From Crotophaga sulcirostris (Eukaryota; Chordata; Aves; Cuculiformes; Crotophagidae), in assembly GCA_013397455.1 (NCBI GenBank), contig VYZB01000170.1:10900-74899 (forward strand): 64,000 nt of DNA, written 5' to 3'. This document shows, piece after piece, positions 39,931 through 51,908 of this stretch; within the stretch, counting starts at the first letter, position 1; each line of letters opens with the position of its first letter. The position numbers and the translations under genes were made by a program. The notes beneath the pieces are model-generated. The model did not search any database, had not been told where the DNA came from, and worked only from the letters and a program-made list of their open reading frames with translations.

Positions 39931-42199
39931 TTTGCACCCTGAGGTCCCAGTGCTACCCATGGGCTGGGCACATGGTGGTGATGTCTCTGGTCCTTTTGGA
40001 AACAGGGTCTCGAGCCTGACCGAAGGGCAACCCTTGGCTCCGTGTCATACTTTTATTTTGCTTTCCTCCCTGGCCCTCTTGGACATTTTCCTGATTACTT
40101 CTGGGTATTGGACCAACCACTCACCTTTGAGAAGCCGAGCAAAATAAAGGAGGTCAGATATTATCAGCCTCTGTGGGTCAAGTAAGTGCCTTCTCATTTG
40201 AAGTGTTACCGGTAACTCCAGGGCTTGCTGCTTTTGGTTCAAATTCGCGGAACCAGGGAGCACAAAAGGGACCAAGATTGTTTTTTTCTCTGTAGCCCAG
40301 AACACGAGAGAGACAATAACCCGGGATGGATCTTGCAGAACAGGGGGAATATCTGGGGGGGGTGATGCAACCCTACCGTTATATTGCCCTTGTGTTTAGG
40401 AGAAAATAGCTGAGGTTTGGTGTTGCGGTGCAGCCCCTGGGCTATATTGCCCTGACATTTGTTTCCATGAAGCCAGATGTCACTGTTGCCTTGGTGGCAG
40501 CCAGCACTTGGGGTCCAGGGAGTGTTCCTGACCCCTCCTGAGCCAATGCCGCGCTGTGAAGCTGCTTTCAGCATCCCAGCAGCAGCATTTCCCGGGCAAG
40601 GCAAGCACTGAGCAAGGGGACTTTCTGCATGGTTGAGGACACTTCAGGAGTGAGGTGGCTCTTCTGCTGAATGTGACTGTAAACATTGGTGGTGATGCAA
40701 AAAGTTCACTTTTGGGGGGTTTCTCCTCTCTGGGATGGGGTGTTCTTGCGTCCGCGCTTGCCCCTGTCACGGCAAGAGAGCAGCCTCTGGGAGGACTTTT
40801 GACCTTTATTTTTCCATGCCTTTTTTTTCATGAAGAACCACCTACATCTTTCTCTTAGAAGATAAATACTTGAGAATTGAAACAGCTCTTCCTGTGACCG
40901 TAAATGATGAAAAGCTTAGCCATTTCCCCTGCAGAGTTTAACTTAAAAATAATCACCATCACTGCTTAAAAACAGAAACCAGCAGTGGCACAGAAGGTCA
41001 CTGAGAACTTGTAAAGGGTTTGAAGTTCTTTCCCTGTAGTTGTCCCCATCGTGTTTGGAGTGTGGCTGCCTCTCTGGGTGCCAGGGTAGGTAGGGTGTGA
41101 AACACTGGGGGATTTGTCCCCCTGCTGAAGTGGGTCTGACCCCCATGGAGTCCCCAAGCACTGCTGTGATGCACATCGGAGTCGCAGGGGAGAGCTAGCA
41201 TCACGGGAGCTGGTTTTGCTGATAAGACCAGTGCGTCCTCTTCCATGTGCAAAAACAAGCAGGGCTGCTCAGGTGCCTCATTAGCATTTTCAAAGTGCAG
41301 CTAGATTTTAGAGAAGCTGAAAGAAATCAGAAGGAAAGGGAAAATTTGAGGGAATAACGCTCCATCAACCACAAAATGTGGAGTGTGGGGATCAAAACCT
41401 GAGCAAGGACAATGTTGGCCCGTATCTGTGATTTAGATCTTAAAGCAGTCGGCTCCTTGTTGCAAGTCATACGCAGAATTAATGCAAGAATTAACAGCTG
41501 CAAATGATCACTTTCCTCTTTGTCTGCTGCTCTAAGCACTTCTGGGCCAGCCAGAGGTGGGGTGCGTGGGCCAGTGGGGCTCTTCTGCTCATGGGAGACA
41601 GGATCTTCTGGTTCCTGGAGGAGCCCTAGGGGGTGCTGAGAGTAAAGGGCAGTCCCAGCCCTCCGTGCTGGAGCCACACTGGGTGACCCAGACCCCGGCA
41701 GGAGCTGGGGAGATGCTGCTGCTGCTAAAACTCAGCTTTGCTGGAGGGGTGCACGGCTGGGAAAGGGCAGCGCCTGAGCGTGGGTGACTTTAACTTTCCC
41801 TGTTTCCTTTCTGCTGCGGCAGTGGGCTGGGGTGATGTGACTGCAGCAAAAGTGAGAAAAGAGAAAAAAGCATGCTGAGATGAGAAATGAGTCGATGCAG
41901 CCTTCGCCCGCGGGCTCCGGCCCCGATGCTTGCAGTGAAAACAGTCTGCAGTGGGTATTTAGGGTGATCTTTTATCTCAGCATCTCCTGGTGCAACACCA
42001 TGGGGAAAAGGGGGGTGAAGGTGTTTGAGCCCTGAGCTGGGAGATGTTATCAGAACTTGGAGGTACCCTGAAACTGCACAGAGCTGGGTTTGAGTCACAG
42101 GCTCTGGGTCCCCAAGCACCCGGAATGACAGTGTTGCCCTGGGAGCCCTCCCAGAGCAGATACGGTGCTGTGGGAAGTACCCAGTAATGTCCCTAATAT

Positions 42200-42656
42200 G
42201 GAACTGTTGAAACAGGTCCAGAGGAGGCTACAAAGATGATCTGAGGGCTGGAGCACCTCTGCTATGAGGACAGGCTGAGAGGGTTGGGATTGTTCAGCCT
42301 GGAGAAGAGAAGGCTCCGGGGAGACTGTGGAGCAGCCTCCAGTGCTGAAAGAGGTTCCAGGAAAGCTGGGGAGGGGCTTTTTGTAAGGGCATGGAGTGAT
42401 AGGACAAGAGGGAATGGCTTTAAATGGGAAGGGGGAAGATTTAGATTTGAAATTATTCATGATGAGGGTGAGGAGGCCCTGGCCCAGGTTGCCCAGAGCA
42501 GTGGTGGCTGCCCCATCCCTGGAGGTGTTCCAGGCCAGGTTGGATGGTGCTTGGAGCCCCCTGATCCAGTGGGAGGGGTCCCTGCCCATGGCAGGGGGTG
42601 GCACTGGATGGGCTTTGAGGTCCCTTCCAACCCAAACCATTCCATGATCCTATCAT
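42200..42656 (+). mobile_element. CR1 LINE 3'-end fragment (about 457 bp)
   Basis: Contains CAGGTCCAGAGGAGGCTACA, GGCTGGAGCACCTCTGCTAT, GGCCCAGGTTGCCCAGAGCA, GGCCAGGTTGGATGGTGCTT and ends TTCCAACCCAAACCATTCCA with a decayed octamer tail. Sense orientation, 5'-truncated, 3' end intact. Confidence 0.92.
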
Positions 42657-43539
42657 TTGATAATTTGAATTAATTGTTGTATAAAGAGCAAAAGTTGCAT
42701 CCCCCTTGGTAGCAGTGGTACATGTTAAGTGCAGCCTGACCTTATACTTTTCTTTCTGTGGCACAGTGACTAATTTTGCAGTGAAAAGGAATTAATTCCT
42801 CATTGAATCAGCAACAGCAAAACTTTGTAGGTTTTGTTTTTCATAGCCAGTGCATCCACTCATCTCGCCCTCTCTGAGAAGTGACGCCGAAGCAAACACA
42901 CCTGGGGTGACTTGGGGTCGAACTGCAGCCTGTGGCACAGTGTGCTGTGCTCAGGGCTTTCACCCAGGAGGCACCCAAGGAGGGTAGAGGAGCACAGAGA
43001 TGTGCTTGGAGCTCACCCCATCCATCTGGCTGCTCTGAGCCAGCCCCAGCCCCAAGGCTGCTCCCAGCAGCCGGACACAAGGCACAGCCAGCAGCACAGG
43101 GCCCCCAGGCTGCTGAAACACCACCTTGCCTTGGTGGTGACAGCCACAACTGCCAACCCGAGCCCCCGTCCAGGCCCCTCGCCCCACGCCAGCCGCCACC
43201 GGGCTGGCCCACGGCTTTTTCGTTTCACTATTTTTGGGGCCAGCGATGTGGGAAAATTTGAAAGTGATGTGAGTAATCTCGTCTCACCACGGCTCGGCTC
43301 CCCGGCTCGGCTGGAAACCACAGCGCTTCCCTGGCCGCCGGCTCGTGTGCCAGGGTGCTTCGTGCTGCTGTGCTGTGCGGGAAGGATCTGCACCCCCCAG
43401 GTGCTTCCACCCTCCCCGTGACCAAGGGGATGGCACCAAGGCCAGCACGGCCGGGGATGATGGGGGCACCTGGCTCCAGGCATCACAGAGGGGTTATAGG
43501 GCTTCTTCCCTCTCCATGCAAACTCCTCTGCATCCACGG

Positions 43540-43806
43540 AGGGGACGAGAGGGAATGGCTTTAAATTGGAAGGGGGAAGATTTAGATTAGACATTAGGAA
43601 GAAATTCTTCACAATGAGGGTGGTGAAGCCCTGGCCCAGGTTGCCCAGAGCAGTGGTGGCTGCCCCATCCCTGGAGGTGTTGAAGGCCAGGTTGGATGGG
43701 GCTTGGAGCCCCCTGATCCAGTGGGAGGTGTCCCTGCCCATGGCAGGGGCATGGAACTGGGTGATCTTTAAGGTCCTTTCCAACCAAACCACTCTATGAT
43801 TCTATG
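43540..43806 (+). mobile_element. CR1 LINE 3'-end fragment (about 267 bp)
   Basis: GAGAGGGAATGGCTTTAAAT through GATTAGACATTAGGAAGAAA to a clean 3' tail ACTCTATGATTCTATG. Sense orientation, 5'-truncated. It abuts a piece of CR1 reverse transcriptase directly. Confidence 0.92.
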
Positions 43807-44078
43807 ACACCAAGCTGTGTGGTGTGGTCGACACGCAGGAGGGAAGGAGTGCCATCCAGTGGGACCTAGGCAGACTTGAGAGGTGGGCCTGCGTGAACTT
43901 CATGAAGTTCAAGGCCAAGTGCAAGGTCCTGCACCTGGATTGGGGCAATCCCAAGCACAATTACAGGCTGGGCAGAGAATGGACTGGTTGCAGCCCTGAG
44001 GAGAAGGACTTGGAGGTGCTGGTGGATGAGAAGCTCAACGTGAGCCGGCAAAGTGTGCTCACAGCCCAGAAATAGCCC
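43806..44078 (+). pseudogene. CR1 reverse-transcriptase (ORF2) C-terminal fragment
   Basis: An open frame of about 90 codons starting DTKLCGVVDTQEGRSAIQWD, then LGRLERWACVNFMKFKAKCK, containing EEKDLEVLVDEKLNVS and ending at TAG (44076-44078). This is the thumb/C-terminal segment of CR1 ORF2 (family pattern DTKLGG, EKWADRNLMKFN, EKDLGVLVD). It is a dead fragment, without catalytic motifs, that joins the neighbouring CR1 3' end with no spacer. Confidence 0.88.
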
Positions 44079-45828
44079 TTTGCTCTTCTCCCTTAATGTA
44101 TTACAGCTCACCATGGTGCAGGTTGGGTACTGAGTGCCTCGTGTGAGGACCAATCCTGGGTGCTTGGTGCAGCCATCGCAACGTTTAACATAACCTCTTT
44201 CACTGATTTGGGCACCGAGTGTTGGCAGGGGCAGTAGAATTAAGGTGCTTTATTTTAGTTATGACCTGTCTTCTACCAGACAATTAATGAAAAACATTCC
44301 CATCCATAGGAACAGAATACAGCCCAGCGCTGGTGGGATGCTGGGATCCCCAGCAGCCACCCAGGTAGCTTGATGTGACTACTGCTGCTTTCTTGTAGCA
44401 AGGAATAGATTTCACAGGTTGCAAAGCATTCACTTCTTTTATTTTGTTTGTTTCTTTCCTAAACTGATCCAAGCAGAAAAAAAAAAATCTTCACAAGTTT
44501 TTGTAGCATTTTCACAGAGCTGAAAACGCAGAGATTTGCCAGCCATGGGAATTTTTTTGTTTGATCATTTCACTGCAATTTTGACTTTTGACCTTCTGTG
44601 CTACATTTTGCTAAGATTAGTTTTAAAGTTTAGAAGAGAAATCATCTGTCAAGCTAGCAAAGTAAAACTGCTCATTTTGAGCGTGTCACAACTAAATAGA
44701 TCAGTGTTAACTAGATGAGTCAAAATACTTGGTAACACGAGGTGCTTTCCAGAAAATGTTTGATTACAATCTTTCACCATTTCCTAGTGAAAAACCTACA
44801 TTTTGTTTTAAAAAAACTCATTTATAGTTGTGAACAACCAGCACTATGCCAGCAGGCTTGGATAACCCCATGGCTGCCCGCATCGGAGGATGCTGCAGCC
44901 CAGCTGGGCATGTGTGATGTGGGCTGGGAGCAAAGGTGAAGGATTCTGTGCCTGATCAGGCATCTCAGAGCCAAATAGCATTGCAGCTCTGATCATGAGG
45001 GTGATCCCAAACCTGCTGGGTTTGTGTGTGCTCAGCGAAAGGAGAGGTTTCTAGCTAGCCTGGAGCTGCTATCGCAATCAGACACCCGTGCGTGAGCGGT
45101 GAGGTCTCCTAATTTTGCTTTGCCAACAATTAGTCTTTCTTAATAATTAATGCCACGGCTTTTTCTCTTTGCTCATCCAATTACCTCTAGTTATTGAAGT
45201 CACTTCTTGGCTTCAAAGCGGCAGCTTCTTCCCTCATGGTCCTTTTTTTTTTAATTATTTTCAACCAGGTTAGTAGGGGCTGTGATGCTCGGTGTGTGCC
45301 CCGGCTGCCACCACGATGCACATGGGGACCAGAGCAGGCACTGCTCACCAGGGAGGTGAGCACTCAGGAGAGCAGTAGTTTAGCAAATTTGAGAGGGGGG
45401 AAAAGGCTCTTTAGGCTTGTAAAACCCATTCTGCTGCTCTGTCCCTGCTGGAAATACCGTTCTGGTGTTGCTGTAAATGCACCTCTTCATTTCTCCCAGG
45501 GGACCTGTGAGAGGGCACCAAACCAACTGCCCTGATGTTAAATCAGTCCACTCAGCAGAAAACATTTATGTCAGGACGTAAGGCATCGTCAGGTGGTAGG
45601 TTCTGGCTTTGAAAAGCCTCTTCAAGGTTCATGTGCTGCAGCTGATTTCGGAAACTAAATCTAGACCTTGTGAAAAAGAGGAAATTATACAATTTCTCTG
45701 GTGTATATTTCTGTAAACGAGGTATGATTTCACAGCAAAGATGCATGCGGCAGCCACTGCGCATCTGGTGAAGACCAGGAGCTGCAGACATGGCCATGGA
45801 CCGTGACAATTAGCAGCTGTGGTGTTCC

Positions 45829-46040
45829 ATAGAATCATAGGCTGGTTTAGGTTGGAAGGGACCTTAAAGATCATCTAGTTCCAACCCCCCTGCCATGGGC
45901 AGGGACACCTCCCACTGGACCAGGGGGCTCAAAGCCTCATCCAGCCTGGCCTTGAACACCTCCAGGGATGGGACATCCATGACTTTTCCGGGCAACCCGT
46001 GCGAGTGCCTCCCCTCCCTCACAGGAAAACATTTTTACCA
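45829..46040 (-). mobile_element. CR1 LINE 3'-end fragment, reverse orientation (about 212 bp)
   Basis: Starts ATAGAATCATAGGCTGGTTT, then AGGTTGGAAGGGACCTTAAA, CACCTCCCACTGGACCAGGG and GGCCTTGAACACCTCCAGGG; similarity fades after AACATTTTTACCA. Reverse complement of a CR1 3' end. Confidence 0.9.
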
Positions 46041-48405
46041 GGTCTCTGTGCAACATTTCCTTCTTTCCTTGGTTGGTTCAATTTGGGAGATGGGTTTCTG
46101 TAACAAACTTCCAGCTGGAGGAAGCAGGAGCGGGATGAATAGCCTCTTGCAGAATTTTTTTGCCTTACCTCCCTCCTGAGCGTCTGTGCCCACCATCTTT
46201 TTATGGCTTTAAAGAGTGGGAGAAGTTTTTCAGCAAGGCAAGTGCAAATGTAGAGGTGACCCGGGCAAGGCCAGCTATTCTCACTGGTGCAACGTCTTGT
46301 TTCCCATCCGAACTGATGGAAAGTCTGAGTAACTGAGCTGCAATCTATTGTACCACCAGGTAACCATGTTCTGCTTTGATGGGGAAGAAGGATAGTCTGT
46401 GCCTTTGCTGTAACCACACGAGCTTTGTGCTTTTCACTGTTGAGGTATCCTGTGGATCAGCATCAGGACTGTTCGATTGCCTTTGTAGTGGTCTGTGTCT
46501 TCCGTCATTGCTCCGAAAGCTGTTAACAGTCGTCAAGCAGCAAGGCTGGCTGGTTGAAGGTGCTGTGCTTTGGATCGGGTGCTGTGCTAATGGGAAGGAA
46601 AGATCTGCCCCACTTTGAACAGCAGAAATGCTTAAGTTGAGGTTTTCAGAACAGCTCAGCATCGAGCTTGTTCTGCTCCAGTATCATGTTAAAATGCTCC
46701 AGTGTCATGTCAGATGAACTGCATGTCCCTAATTTAGACTTTCTGGCTCTTAAATAAGCTAAACCGTGGCTAATTTTAGAAATATCACTGAAAAGCTGTT
46801 TTTCATCTCATTTCATGGGCAAGAATAGTAAAAGCGCAGAGCTCCAAACATGTGTTTAACTAAGCAGGAGCCAGCCCAGTGCCACTTTCAATGGGAAAAC
46901 CACATAGCTCATGGCCCTGGCTGCAGGACAGAAATGTCTGTACCACACCAGTTTGTGCTGGGGACGGGGGTTACATTCCAGTATCCTGCTGGATGCAGTA
47001 AATCTACACCTGGTAAGCAGCAGGAATTAAGGTTTTCATTCATTCTTAAATGCAAACCTGTGTGCCTCTTGGTTTCTATTTGCATGAGCAAACCTTTGTG
47101 GGAAAGACAGATGTAAAGCAGCATCTCTATCAGTCTGTTTTGCTTTCCACTTCATGGGTTTGTGTCTCAGCGCAGCAATGCAAAATGTAGGACTTGCTCA
47201 GGGCTCTTGAACTGCTGTGCAAACATCTTGGAGCAGCAGGAAGAGGTCCAGGGCAGGTCCTCCAGAGCCATCGGCTCCACCTGCACCACTTCCACCAAAG
47301 CCAGCTGGCATTTTGTGCTCATTCTGTCTTAGCAAAATCATTACCTAAGTGAAAGGCACCAGTGAATCAAGTCCAGAGATCGTAAATGACTTGTCAGAAG
47401 TCATGCAGCAAATCATCTCTAGATGTCCTGGTGGGACACAAGAGGTCTGGCTAGTGATACGCAGCTCCTAGCCCCTGGAGTTGTGTCTTACCTGGTCTCA
47501 TTTTCTCCCCATTTTGGGGTGTTCTCAGTCCTGTTTCTCTTTATGGATTTATCTGGGACAAATCCTAACATTCCACCACCAAGGCGAAGTCAGTTGGGGT
47601 TTAAAGGCAACCATGGGCGAAACCGGGCATGTAGGGAGCAGCTTGAGATGCTCGAGGCGAGAAGGCTGGCGGTAGACAGCAGCGTGTGCGTGTGTTTTCC
47701 TTACAGCTCTTTTGAACAGGTTCCCCTGTCTCTGCTCCAACACGCACAAGTACTCCCCGTAGTGTTCACAAAAAAAGCGCCTTTTACAAAGATCTTGGGC
47801 TCCGATGGCCTTGCTGTGCACAATGCACGACCAGGAGTAGCTGCAAGAGGAGACTGGATTTTTCTTGTTTGAATTTTACTGGGTTTGTTGCATCCCCAGC
47901 ACTGTCTCAGCTCCCTCTGGTCCTTCTCCCAGCTCTGGAGCTCGGACCGAGGGGGATTTCAGCGCAGGAGCTCACTGGTGACCACGTCACTGTTTCAAAG
48001 GCATTGCCCTCAGCATGGCTCTCCCTGCTTGAGAGCCCCAGTTAGGAAAGCCCAAGCGTGGCTTTCAGAGTGAACGTGCAGGATGCGAAAGTCCAGATCT
48101 GACCCTGTGGTAGCACAAGGCAGAACACAAGAGCAATGAACTGGGTAACATGCTCGTGGCATTCAGCCTGGAATAAAAGATACTGGAAATGAATGAAAAA
48201 ATGTTCTTCTGACTTTTGAAAACTCCATGTTGATCTGAGCTGGTCTCCACCTATGCACGCAATCATTTCCCACTGTTGCCACTGCTAGGTTTATGGATTT
48301 TTCTTGCAGGATGCTGTTGTGCTTATTGTTAAGTAGGCAAGGGTATCTTCTGCCTTGCCCTTGAGAGGTACCGACAACTTTTAGTAATTCCCAGCCTCAC
48401 TTGCA

Positions 48406-48489
48406 ATGGCAGGACTGCAAAGGGCACCAGCCCTGCTTGCTCACAATGCTCGGCGACTTCTGAGCCCTCTCCCTCCTTGTGTCTTGCAG
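48406..48489 (+). other. TCF7: In-frame ATG and open leader directly upstream of the 48490 exon
   Basis: The ATG at 48406 (context GCAATGG, with G at -3 and +4) opens a 28-codon frame, [19 protein letters not shown] and onward, that runs without a stop into the exon at 48490 in the coding frame. A transcript initiated in the intron and not using the 48489 acceptor would encode a TCF7 lacking the beta-catenin-binding domain. An open run of this length can easily occur by chance. Confidence 0.2.
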
Positions 48490-48622
48490 TCCAACAAAGT
48501 TCCCGTCGTGCAGCCGTCCCACGGCGTCCACCCGCTCACCCCGCTCATCCCTTACAGCAACGACCATTTCAGCCACGGCTCCCACTCGCCCCACCTGCCC
48601 GCGGACATCAACCAGAAACAAG
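48490..48622 (+). CDS. TCF7: TCF7 exon: central region (SNKVPVVQ...LTPLI motif)
   Basis: 133-nt exon, phase 0 in and phase 1 out, 44 codons plus one base. Acceptor TCTTGCAG ends at 48489; donor is GTAATG at 48623. It encodes [20 protein letters not shown], then a Ser/His/Pro-rich stretch, ending PADINQKQ. The first half is the hallmark exon of LEF1/TCF7L2-type proteins, in the context-dependent regulatory region between the beta-catenin-binding domain and the HMG box where Groucho/TLE contacts are mapped in the family. The ADI-QKQ ending matches human TCF7 as I recall it, while human TCF7 has lost most of the VPVVQ/LTPLI similarity. An ATG at 48406 is in frame with the exon through unspliced intron (see separate entry). 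Confidence 0.93.
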
Positions 48623-51600
48623 GTAATGGCACAACTGGGGACCCGTGGGGTGAGGTGGGGATGGTGCCAGAGACCGCTGGGATCAAGGCTGTCACCTTCC
48701 TGTCCCAAATCCTTGGGAAAAGTCAAGAGCTTTGGTTAAATGGGGCACTGCTTAGCAGTAGGAGTTTATTTAGCATATTGGCAACGCTTCGTAATCCTGG
48801 TCAAGAGGAGTTTGATATCAAAAGTGCCACCCCTGCTGATCAAGTGTGCTTAATTCTCTGTGCAAGCTGTCCTGTAGCTTGAGGCGAGACCGGAGCCTGC
48901 GAGATGATGTGTAAGAGTCAACCAGAAAATGGAAAGTAATCTTTCCTTTGACTCATACCCAAACTGTTGTCAGGTTGTCATTTTGAGAAAATAAATGCTT
49001 GAAACAGGAAATATTTTGACTAAATAGGATCGGTGTCTGATAGCTAACTGGATTGTTATGTGTGTGTGTCCGTAGCCACACGCTGTGTGATTGTCACATG
49101 GTTTGGCTCTCTGGGTTCCTGTGTGGGTCCAGGATACAGCAATTAGCTCGTGAGGCTACGGAGGAAAGTACAGTAGGTAGAGGTTAACCATGAACTCTGA
49201 AATATATGTATGTGCACAGGAGTTCACCCCAGCCCGTCACTTTTTGTGGGTTACGAGCAAGCTGAGTGTAAAATCAAGCTTTTCTCAGCCTTAAGCTAGT
49301 GCAGCAGAGTCTTTCAACATCTGTTCAGATTACCCAGGCTTTTGCACAGATGTGGTCTTGATTTCACGTGGAAGTGAAGCAAATTGACAGTTTGATGTCA
49401 AAATACATTCATGAAAGGACTCGGGGTTCATCACAGCCCAGGAATCAGTGCAAAAATGGAGGCACAAAACCAGCTGTTTGATCTGGGCAAAGGCCTCCAC
49501 CCAAGAGAAATCCAAACTTTCCCAGAGACATCAGCTTCACTTCTAAAGGATGGGGTATTGAGGTTGCCCTTGGGCACGCTGAATTATCCCTGGTCTGAAC
49601 CTGGAGGCCACATTCTGGACTCATCTGGGGTGCTGATGGGGAGGATTTAAGTCTGGTGTAAGAGACTCCCAGGCACATCCTGGTTTTCTTCCAGCCAGCA
49701 CATTGCTTCTCAGCCACCAGAGCATAATACACTCAGCAGAAAAATATGAAGAGTTAACAAAATAAACCTATTAAAAGCTCAGCTAATGGCAGATTTCCGA
49801 ATCTCAAGAGGAAACGTGCAGATTTCTGAGTCTCCTGAGGAGATGGCCTGACACACCTTCCCTCACGCTGCCTTTGCAGATGCCACGCAGACCACAAAAG
49901 CCCCTCACTGTGAGCCACCTCCAGGGACTCAGTTAGCCTGGAAAGCCTTAAGCACTACATGAGCAGCTCACCCAAGGGATGAGCTGGTCCAGCCCTCTGT
50001 GGAAGCTCTGATTGGCACTGGAATAGTCCCTTAAGCATTCAGCTGCGCTGTGGGTCAGGGATTCTGGGAAGCTGCCCTCTGCCTGTGGACACCCCTGCAC
50101 CCTCAGTGAAGGCACTTTCCAGGCTCCCCTTTCCCATTTAGCCTGCAATTATACATCAGAGGCAGGAGGGGGTCTGTCCATCCCAGAGAACCCCCAGGTT
50201 CTCTTTGTGGAGAGGTTCAGACCATCATCCTCAGCTGGGACCTGCCTCGGTGGTGCAGCTGCGATCAGCTTTGCCTGCCCCATCCCTGTGCTGCTGGAGT
50301 GGGGGTTTCCTTCCCCATTCATTCTGGATGTGTCCTGTCTCTATTTTCATGGCTGAAATATCTCCCATTATCACCTGGTGTAAGCACTTGAGAGTCACCA
50401 TCGTACTCATTCTCACAGCATCTCTTTAAAGTGTTTCACAGTAGCCCAAGGTCATGCAGACAAGGAAATACAAGCAGGATCTTCTGAGTCAGCAGCTGGT
50501 GCCCAACCACTGGGCCAGCGAGAATAACCTGTGCTCGGGCTTACACAACCTGTATTGTTGGAGGTCCAAATCTCAGGAAATCCTGGCAGCTGCCTAACGT
50601 GGATGCTGCTTTTGTTTGACCTTCAGTGGGCTGTTGCTTCCCACTTGAGCACAGCTGTAGGTAAATCTCATGCTACATTGCATATTCCTTTCAGTTTGGT
50701 TATATATTTATTTTAGCTAACTTTTAAATAAGATGTTTGGAATCTGATGGTGTCATTTCTGATTAATAATTAAGCATTAATACACCTGGAGAATAATCCG
50801 GACTTCTGAGTTTGCTTGTGACTGATCAGCAGTTCAGTAAATGTATTTATTGCCCAGGACAGCTGCTGAACAACCTCTGTACAGGATTTTTGTCCGAGGC
50901 TCATTAGCAGACAGTGCAGAGCTGGTGCTTTACTGTGCAAAGTCCTGCAGGCTTACCTGGGTGCAGAGGTGATGCAACCAGTACCCATCTCTCCTGGGGA
51001 CCTGGCTCCACGATGCACAAAGCTGTGGCAGAGCTCAGCCCCAGCTCCCCTCCAGTTTTCAGTCTCAGGGTCAGTCAGAGGCTGCTTTTGCCACAATTGT
51101 CTGAGTCCCACCCACAGCTCCGGGCTCCGCGGGCTGGTTTGAGTCTGGATAAAAATGGAGAGATGCTGTGGTTGTCTCCTCTGGCCATGCTGCCTGTGCC
51201 AGCAGCTTTTCATTGCAGGGATTCCCCGTGTGAAGGGTGAATTCCCACCTGGCACCGTACCCATCTCCACCATTCCTTGGCACCCACAGAGCCCACAGAA
51301 CAGTTGCTTTGAAAAGGGACTCAAATCGATTAAAGTTGAGATAGCAGTGATGCCTGCTGGAGCATCCCCACTGGCTGCTCCTGGAGGGTCTCAAGGGTCA
51401 CTGATGGGAAGGGAATGTAGGAACAGCTTTGGCCATCAGTTTTGCACCTGAACAGGCTCTCTCTGGGCAGACGAATGTCCAGAGTCCATCAAACCCTTAC
51501 CAAAGCAAGTTGCTGCCTGACAGCAGGGTGGCACAGAGCAGGGATGATGCTTGTGCAGGAGCAGGCTGCCTTCCCCACCCCATTACACGAGTGTTTGTGA

Positions 51601-51817
51601 TTCTGGACAACATGGACAACCCACCACATCTCCACAGAATCAACCACAGCAAGAAAACTGGCAAGTAAAATATCCTGCCACTTGCAGACAGCTATTTCAG
51701 ATATCCCCTGCTGCCCACAAGTGCCCATAGATGGAGCAGCCAGGGGGTTGGGAGCAGCCTGGGTCACCTGGGGAGCACAGGGCCGGGTCCAACTCACCTC
51801 CTTCTCCCTTCTCCCAG
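48623..51817 (+). other. TCF7: TCF7 intron (3195 bp)
   Basis: GTAATG...CCCAG intron between the two central-region exons. The exon frame stays open into the intron to about 48882, which looks like chance. I see no recognisable repeats or additional exons, only unique moderately GC-rich DNA. Confidence 0.85.
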
Positions 51818-51908
51818 GAGTGCATCGTCCTTCCCAGACCTCAGACATCCCGGGGTTCTACCCTCTCCCTCCCAGTGGAGTCGGACAGATCACGCCGTCG
51901 ATGGGATG
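51818..51908 (+). CDS. TCF7: TCF7 exon: central region (GVHRPSQTSDIPGFYPL)
   Basis: 91-nt exon, phase 1 in, phase 2 out. The acceptor CTTCTCCCTTCTCCCAG ends at 51817 and the donor GTGAGT begins at 51909. With the G from the previous exon it reads GVHRPSQTSDIPGFYPLPPS, then GVGQITPSMG and the first two bases of the Trp codon. It lies in the Pro-rich linker upstream of the HMG box. Human TCF7 has VHRPLQTPDLSGFYSL at this place and LEF1 has DIPTFYPLSPGGVGQITP (recalled), so the bird exon combines features of both paralogues. The TG|G split of the Trp codon lets the exon join in frame either to the cassette exon at 55400 or directly to the exon at 57375. Confidence 0.93.

Larger units (their letters stand above)
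1..48489 (+). other. TCF7: Large 5' intron of TCF7 (partial, at least 48.5 kb)
   Basis: No exon with coding similarity to a TCF/LEF N-terminus (beta-catenin-binding domain or linker) was recognised here, and the first supported exon starts at 48490. The 3' end is a good acceptor (pyrimidine-rich CCCTCTCCCTCCTTGTGTCTTGCAG). Content is AT-rich unique intronic DNA with sparse CR1 fragments, simple repeats, one inverted repeat and several regulatory-looking blocks, each listed separately. In 1-5686, 5751-11644, 11713-14649, 17091-21725, 23309-28770, 34000-37480 and 46041-48400 I see nothing further that I can name beyond short homopolymers and the small tandem repeats listed. A small linker exon could still be hidden. 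In TCF7L2 and LEF1 the intron before the equivalent exon can also be long, so a large intron here is plausible. Confidence 0.7.

Noticed and set aside
40225..40255. GGTTCAAATTC words resembling a tRNA B box (also at 27463)
   Set aside because: No matching A box or cloverleaf could be formed around them.
43013..43792. 259-codon open frame on the minus strand
   Set aside because: Mostly the reverse strand of a CR1 3' end plus GC-rich intron; the same antisense peptide recurs at the other CR1 copies.
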